This document shows positions 57,146 to 64,000 of a stretch of DNA of 64,000 nucleotides, piece by piece (within the stretch, counting starts at the first letter, position 1; each line of letters opens with the position of its first letter). Source of the DNA: Pezizomycotina sp. ARF18 (Eukaryota; Ascomycota); assembly GCA_002224055.1 (NCBI GenBank), contig AZLU01000072.1, positions 112,707 to 176,706 on the forward strand, written 5' to 3'. The notes beneath the pieces are model-generated. The model searched no databases, was not told where the DNA came from, and worked only from the letters and a program-made list of their open reading frames with translations. The position numbers and the translations under genes were made by a program.

Positions 57146-60100
57146 ATGACGCCTCCGTCCGAACAAAGCGCCACCGCAAAGGCCCTCTGGGACAACCACA
57201 ACAGCAGCAAGAAAAACAGAAACAGCACCACAACAACCACAGCAACAACCTCAGCAGCCACAACAGCTATCTTCGCCCAGGTTACAGTATTTACAGAGGC
57301 AGCACCCGGATTCGTTCCACTTGGACAGGAGGGATACCAAGGAAGAGTCACCGTCACGGCCGAACAACAGCTTCAACCTCAACAGTCCGCACCCGCGTAA
57401 CAAGCAGCACTACCACCAGCACCTGCACCATCACCACCACCAACAGCAGCTTCCACAGCTGCTACAGGGAGAGCAGGAGATGTCGAACATGACGACAGCT
57501 ACGTCGCAGAACACGCCTACGGACCCCGTAATGCGTCCAGCAGCTACCTCCTACGGTACGGATCCTGGCCGGCGCAGATGCCCGCGTCGCAGTTCTCCGT
57601 CAGACCCACTACAGCAGCCTCCGGGAATCCACGAACCCCGTCGCGGACCTGTCAGCACACTCCAGTTCGCCACCCCACCCGACGACGGGGTACTTCTCCT
57701 CGCTCATGAGCGGCAAGCCCTCCCCGCTTCCCGAACAGCACCGGCCGCAATTCTTCGATACGGGTGGATCCTCGACATCGCTGGCGTCTTCGTACTTTTC
57801 CCGCGGGATGATGGGACTAGTCCTCTCAGCATGACCGAGCAGATTATGGGCGGCGAACGGTCGGGCCCGACGACGCCGGCTATCAACGAAGAGCGAGATG
57901 TCCGGTTTCAGCTGCCCGTAAGCCCGGGCGTGCTGTCCGGTGGATCTCACGAAGAACCTGCCTCTGAGGGTTACATAGATTTGCAATGGGTGTACAGCAT
58001 AGTAAGTATCAAGATTCCTTCACAGGCAAAAGACTTTGTCAGAGTGCTGAAATTTTTGAATGGCGCAGAGTAACCTTCACGTCTTCCGAGCAATATCGAA
58101 AGCCGCCATGTCACCCGTACAGCTTAAAGTCGCCGACGAAAACAACAACGAGTCCGTCGCAAGGCTGCGCAACGAATGGCGACTCTTCTCAGGCGCGGAA
58201 CTGGACATCTTTCAAATGCATCCGTTTTATCGCCTATGGCAAACCAACCGAACATATCTGCCGTCACGTCACCTTCTGGAAAAACTGGGGCGAGCGCGTC
58301 TATTATACCAGGCCAGTCTTCGATGTCTTCCAGTTCCTACTTGGCTTCGAATTTCGGGCAACACCCGAGCGTCGTTGCTCCCATGCTCATCGATTACCTC
58401 CCCGAAGGACCCGTGGCGCTCGTGTACGACGACAAAAGAGGGTACAAAACTGCAAAGAATGGTTCCTGCCAGAGCTACCAGAGTTTGATTCGAGAGCTCC
58501 GTCGCCGCCGCTCGTAGATCCACTAGACGTCAACACACCGCAACCGCAAATACAACCTTCGCACTCATCACAGCCCTCCGTCGAAAAGCTACTCCCGCCA
58601 TCTTCAACCAGCAGCCCGAGCTCAGGACTACCGACTGACTCTTCTGGCCCATACAAGTCATTGACTACACCGAAGCCGAGGACGCAAAGCGACCTAATAG
58701 CAATACTAACGGTTATCTCTGACGTCGTTGACGTCCTCGCGGTATCGCACAGACTTGGCATAATCCACAACAACATCAATCCTTTCACTGTTCTCGTAAG
58801 TCAGAGCCAACCTCCGCGGGGTTACTTAAGCGGATGGCATCATGCTACCCGGCACGAGCGCGATCCAGTCGGCGGCCACGGGACTGTGCCTTTGCAATTC
58901 AAGGAGAACCTGATGCCGCTGCAGTACGCTGCTCCCGAATGTACTGGAAGGATGAACAGGACCGTCGACCTCCGCGCGGACTTCTACTCGCTAGGCGTAA
59001 CGGCGTACGAGCTCTGCGTAGGGTTTCTGCCGTTTAGATCGCTGGATGCGCTGGAGCTGATACACCAACACATCGCGAAAGCTCCCGACCCGCCGTGCGA
59101 GGTGAACTTGTCGATCCCGCCGAGCATATCCAACGTTATCATGAAAATGCTACAGAAGAACGCGGAGGATAGGTATCAGACTGCTAACGGGCTGAAAGTC
59201 GACCTGGACGTTTTGATCGAGAGAATATCAAAGGGCACCAGTCTGGATGATTACGTCGTCGGTGAGGCGGACGCGACCAGTCAGTTCATCATCTCAAATC
59301 GGTTGTACGGCAGGGAGAAGCAACTGGCAGATTTGCTGGGACAGTACGACCAGATCAGGACGAATAAAGAGAGCGCTATCGTGCTCATCGGCGGATCTTC
59401 GGGACCGGGAAGAGCCGTCTGGTGCAGGAAATCCAGAAGAATGTAATCAGGAGCAAAGGTTACTTCACGAGCGGGAAATTCGACCAGTACAAGAGGAGTT
59501 CGTCATTTTTCAGCCTCGTACAGATTCTGCGGGATTTAGTGCGGCAGGTACTATCGAGAGCACGCAAAACCTAGCAAAATGGAGAGTTGATACGATACGC
59601 GCCCTCGACGGCGAAGGGGCTGCGCTCATTGAGGTTGTGCCGAGCTTAGGATGCTGCTGGCGCAGATTTCCACGTCGAGCAGCTGCCGACTTTAGGCCCC
59701 GCGGAGCGAGAGCAGCGGTTTCGAAACGTTTTCATACGGTTCCTTTCGATCTTCGCACGCAAGAACCTTGTCGTGTTTTTGGACGATCTGCAGCGGTGCT
59801 CCCACGCGGAATTTACATCGATTGCTAACCTCATCGAAATAAGCGCGGGGACGCCAAACCAGAGTACGCTCCTCGTCGGCACCTATAGGAGCGGTGAAGT
59901 CGGACAGGATCACCCACTAAACACATTCTCGCGAAAGCGAACGCTAAAGTGATACACATCGAGCTCGGACCGTTGGATATGGCGAGCGTGGAGGCCATGG
60001 TTTCGGATACGCTGCACAGGCCGCGAGCGAGGTCGGGCAGCATCGGCTCGTTGGATAGTAGGGCGGACACTACTACCATTACAACGGAGTCGCCTGGTAG

Positions 60101-63100
60101 CAGCGCCGGTACGCCCGTCCGATCTAGCCACGACTCCGAGCTGAAGACGCTGACGGAACTCGTGTATGCGAAAACGGACGGGAACGCTTTCTTCGTCACG
60201 CAGCTGCTGAAGAGTTTATTCCGGGGTGGGCACATCTACTACGACTTCTCGGAGCGGATATGGAGGTTCAGCCTCACGACTCTGGAAGCGGAGGAGCTAC
60301 CGCCGACCGTCGTGGATTTGCTGGTGGGACAGATGATGGATCTCGACAAGAACGCGAGGGATATGATGATGCTCGCGTCGTGCCTGGGATCCGACCACCG
60401 CCTCACGCTCGAGATGCTCGCCATGGCCAGCGGGAAAAGCGAGGAGGCGGTCGCGAAGGATATCTGGGGCGCCGTCGATGCTGGATTACTGCTGCCATAA
60501 CGGGGCAGTACTACGTGAGCATGGCGCACGAAGGTTCTCGCAGCCGGATTCGAACAGGTATCCCGCTACGCCCGCGGGGAAGCTACGGAGAATGTAGCGT
60601 ACAGGTTCCTTCACGACCGCGTGCAGCAGGCCGCATACAGCCTCATACCGCCGGATAAAGTCGAAGACGCGCACCGGAAAATTGGGAAGAGGTTATTAGC
60701 AGCGTCGACGGAAGACAACTTTGGGAGCATGATATACGAGATCACCAACCAGCTGAACTTTTGGTCGGTCCGATGACGGTGGAGGAGACGGAAGAACTCA
60801 TGTGTCTCAACTACCAAGCGGGGAAGAAGGCGCTCGACGCGACGGCGTTCATCGCTGCTCTGGGTTACTTCAAGCACGCTAAGAGGTTGCTGGACAGCTT
60901 ACCGCCGCAAAGCCAGCGGGGCAGCAGCAGGAACGGAGGCTGTCGCCGAGTAAGCTGAGTATCGCCACTGAAATACCTCCCGCGTGGATATACACCTCGC
61001 GCTTGCGGATGGTCACTACGCGCAGGGAAATTTCGAAGAGGCGATTGCGGTCGTCGATGCGTTAAAGGTTTCTTCGTCGTCCGTGGTGGAGAAGAGCCGG
61101 TGTTACCTCGTCAAGATGAAGTGTTATTGGGATTGGGGAATTTACTGGAGACCGTGGATACGGGATTGGAAGCGATCAAATTGCTCGGCACTACATCCCT
61201 CGGACGACGACGCGGCGCTGGCGCACTCTAAGAAATTACGCCAGAGTAAGAGGATGGATACCGTCGACGTCCGCACGCTCAGGATCATGGAAGACCGAAA
61301 AACACATGAGGGGATATACTACCCACGAAATCGCGACGGTGGTGTTATTACCTGTATATATGGCACGTCCGCGCTCCTCGTTCGCTGTGCATGACGAGCT
61401 TCATTACGACGATGGAAAGCGGGCTGTGCATCGAGAGCGCGTATCCGATCCTCATGCTGGCCGTCCTCATGGCGTCCGAAGGCGGGCAGAATAACCTCGC
61501 TAGGGCGTGGCACTTTGGAAATCTCGCTGTTAGCTTGGTGGAGAAGGAGATCGAGGAGAATACGACTCCCGTGAACGCGTCGGGGATATACCAGGTCTTT
61601 CGCGGGTCACATTGCGGTGTTTCACAGGCCAATGTCGGACGTTATCGGGTATTTGAATTCGGCGATCACGACGGGGCAGGCGGTTTTCGATGTGGATTAT
61701 ACCGTTTTTGCGATGTAAGTTTTTTACTCTCCATCACGATCTATAGAGAGAGAGTGTGTGTGTGTGTGTGAATTTAACTGATATATTTCTTATTTTAGCG
61801 TCGAAGTACCTGTCTACGGCATGTTCGCTGGCGAACGCCTCGAAAGCGTCGCGCTCAAGATGAACACCGCAAAAATCAGCGTCGACAACCTCAATCAGAA
61901 ACTCGGCACGCTGTGGTACCTTATCCCCAGCCAATTCCTGCGAAACCTCCGCGGCGTCGGTAACTCCGACCCCCTCAAACTTTGTCGGCGAAGACATGAC
62001 GGCCGAAGCGACGGAAGACCTCCTGGCTTCGGAGAGCATCAGCCACTGCTACATCTTCTACATGTGGCAGATCATCATGGCCGTGCTGTTCGACAAGGCC
62101 GACTTTGCGATACGGATGTACATGCGCGAGTGCCTCGGCCGCGAGTCCGCGATGAAGAGCACGATCTACGTGTCCGTCGCTTACTTCTACCTCGCCATCG
62201 CGCTCATAGACCGCCGCGAGAACATCAGCAGCGAGGAGATGGATTTATTGCAGCTCTGCATAAAGAGCACGAAGGAGTGCGCGATCTTCAACAAGCAGAC
62301 GTACCAGCAAAAGCCGTGTTTTTGGAAGCGGAGTACTACAAGGACCAAGAAAACCCGCTGATAACACTGGATAAATTCGAAGAAGCCATCAGCCTCGCGA
62401 ACGCGGCGCAGTTCTTCCACGACAGCGCTTTCATCAACGAGCGGTGCGCGCGGTGGATGATGCCGCTGAGTAAACGGCGGGGGATGACGTACCTGACCGA
62501 AGCGTACAGGCTGTATACGTGGTGGGGCGCGGCGGCGAAGATATCAGCGCTCAGGAGCAGCTATGCGGACGACCTGGGCTTCCGGAACCGGCCGCCGCTG
62601 TCTAGGAACGCGAGCGAGGCTAATATCCCGCCGAGAGCCATGAGCAGTTTATCGTTGAGTCCGCGGATTAGCAGGCTGATACTACGGACGAAGGCGACAT
62701 GCTCGAAGAGATCCGGTCGTTACCGGGGAGCTGCATGGACGACGCTGCGGCCGTCGCTGCTGCTGCTGGATTAGGAGCCGCGGACGATTACAAGACGTTT
62801 TATGAAGGCTTCGCTGTACATATCTGAGGGGTGAAGATGGACGAGGTCGTCGTGAAACTCATGAGGAGCGTATTACAGACTGCCGGAGCGGATTACGGAG
62901 TCTTGATTATGGAGGAGGATGGGAATCTTTTTGCGGAGACGATACTGTTTATGGAGGAAGTTACGATATTGGACCATCAGCCGCTGCACGAAAGGCCGGA
63001 CCTCATGCCGGTTAGCGTGGCGAACGTGGTTAGTAAGCTTGGAGAAACGGTCGTGAAGAACGGTAACGACCAGAAGTTCGAGGGGACGTATGGCCGCGAT

Positions 63101-64000
63101 CCGTACTTTACGACGAGCAATAATCCGAGGAGCGTGCTCTGCATGCCGATTCGGAATCAGATTAAGATCGTAAGTCCCTCCCCCCCTGGCTCTTATAGTC
63201 CCTCTTTTTGTGGGTGGTGAAGGGGGATGTGAGACTGATATAGGGTAATGTGTGCAGATGGGGGTACTCTACCTCGAAAACAAGCACGTCAACCATGCCT
63301 TCACCTCCCAGCGCCTCGAGCTTCTCAACCTGCTCTGCACGCAGGCGGCCGTAACGATCGATAAAGCTCGCCTCTACAGGGCCATGGAACTCGCCAAGAA
63401 AGCCGCCGAAGAAGCGACGGAAGAGAAATCCAGCTTTTTGGCAAACATGTCGCACGAAATCCGCACGCCGTTCAACGCGCTGCTGTCGTGTTCCATTTTC
63501 TTACTGGACACGACGCTATCGGAGCAGCAGCGGGATTACGTCGAGACCATCCGCTCGTCCGCGAACATGATCCTCAGCGTCATCGACGGCATTCTGGACT
63601 TTAGCAAGATGGAACACGGTCCGATAGACTTACAGAAATCGCCGTTCTCATTGAGGGATTGCATAGAGTCGTCGCTACAGCTCATCGCCGAACCCGCCGC
63701 GACGAAAGATCTCGAGCTTGCGTTCTCGAATAAATGCCGAACGTGGATACGCTGTACGGCGACGTGACGCGGTATAGGCAGATTATTATAAACTTATTGG
63801 GTAACGCTGTGAAGTTTACGGAGAAGGGGTTTATACTGGTAACTTCGTGGGCTGAGAGGCTACCTGGTGACGATGAAGGGAAATACCGTATTTTTGTTAG
63901 CGTGGAGGATACGGGTATTGGTATTCCGCCGAACGCTAGGGATAAGCTGTTCCGGGCGTTTAGTCAGGTCGATTCGTCTACTCGCCGCAGGTTCGGCGGT
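57146..64000 (+). CDS. Hybrid histidine kinase, group X type (3' end outside the window)
   Basis: Domain order is that of fungal group X kinases (S. pombe Mak2/Mak3, Candida Chk1), which sense stress and feed the Ypd1 phosphorelay. A Gln/His/Ser/Pro-rich head leads to a Ser/Thr-kinase-like domain (about 58050-59200: VQLKVA, IIHNNINPF, MNRTVDLRADFYSLGVTAYE). Then AAA-type ATPase (59300-60500: LYGREKQLADLL, Walker A near 59395 reading G.GKSRLVQE, TDGNAFFVTQLLKSLF), a long helical middle, GAF (62830-63330: GVLYLENKHVNHAFTSQRLE), HisKA (H-box FLANMSHEIRTPFNALL near 63440) and HATPase (NLLGNAVKFTEKG, VEDTGIGIPP, LFRAFSQVDSSTRR). The receiver domain would lie beyond 64000. Introns: 61715-61798 (GTAAGT...TTTTAG) and 63170-63257 (GTAAGT...TGCAG). 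Ten or so frame shifts; the first codon is uncertain. Confidence 0.9.

Noticed and set aside
1-64000. Retroelements, LTRs, CRISPR arrays, rRNA genes
   Set aside because: I found no reverse-transcriptase or integrase motifs, no paired long terminal repeats, no regularly spaced direct repeats of CRISPR type and no rRNA segments.

Overview
The window looks like nuclear DNA of a filamentous ascomycete (Pezizomycotina). Reasons: introns of about 60-130 bp with GT...CTAAC/CTGAC...YAG signals; a group-X-type hybrid histidine kinase, a siderophore-iron transporter of the fungal SIT/ARN type, a Clr5-domain protein, a DUF1349 protein, a HeLo-like remnant and small secreted proteins. The base composition is patchy: GC-balanced gene blocks sit in AT-rich gene-poor DNA, with many long poly(A)/poly(T) runs, most of them between 30 and 57 kb. 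I cannot name the species.

Layout. 1-11 kb: AT-rich, with a 96-bp MITE, three decayed coding blocks (one HeLo-like), a degenerate repeat block, a Ser/Thr-rich single-pass membrane protein and a tRNA-like relic. 11.6-15.3 kb: a secreted multi-module cysteine-rich protein, a tRNA-Glu(UUC) gene split in its D-loop by 59 bp, and a small secreted protein. 17-20.6 kb: an agmatinase-type ureohydrolase with a signal peptide and a C-terminal KDEL, a decayed gene and a DUF1349 protein. 24.6-35.2 kb: small or unrecognised genes, including an eIF5A-like paralogue without the hypusine lysine and three very small membrane-protein genes. 38-42.8 kb: a putative C2H2 protein and a Clr5-domain protein. 43.4-49.1 kb: a divergent pair, a BTB/POZ protein on the minus strand and a protein of about 1,150 residues built from six diverged copies of an 80-residue module I do not recognise. 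50.7-52.7 kb: the siderophore transporter, with GATA-type sites upstream. 57.1 kb to the right edge: the histidine kinase, cut off inside its ATPase domain.

A constant feature is that well-conserved genes (transporter, agmatinase, kinase, BTB, Clr5) carry single-base frame shifts, often at homopolymers, while splice sites and motifs stay intact. In the agmatinase two neighbouring indels compensate each other within a catalytic signature. I read most of these as uncorrected sequencing indels, not gene death. Because of this, coordinates below are gene spans, not clean open frames. In the AT-rich left part true decay, possibly by RIP, is more likely.

The genes do not form one obvious pathway. 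The best candidates for something new are the six-module protein at 45.7-49.1 kb and the tRNA-Glu with a spliceosomal-intron-like insert in its D-loop.
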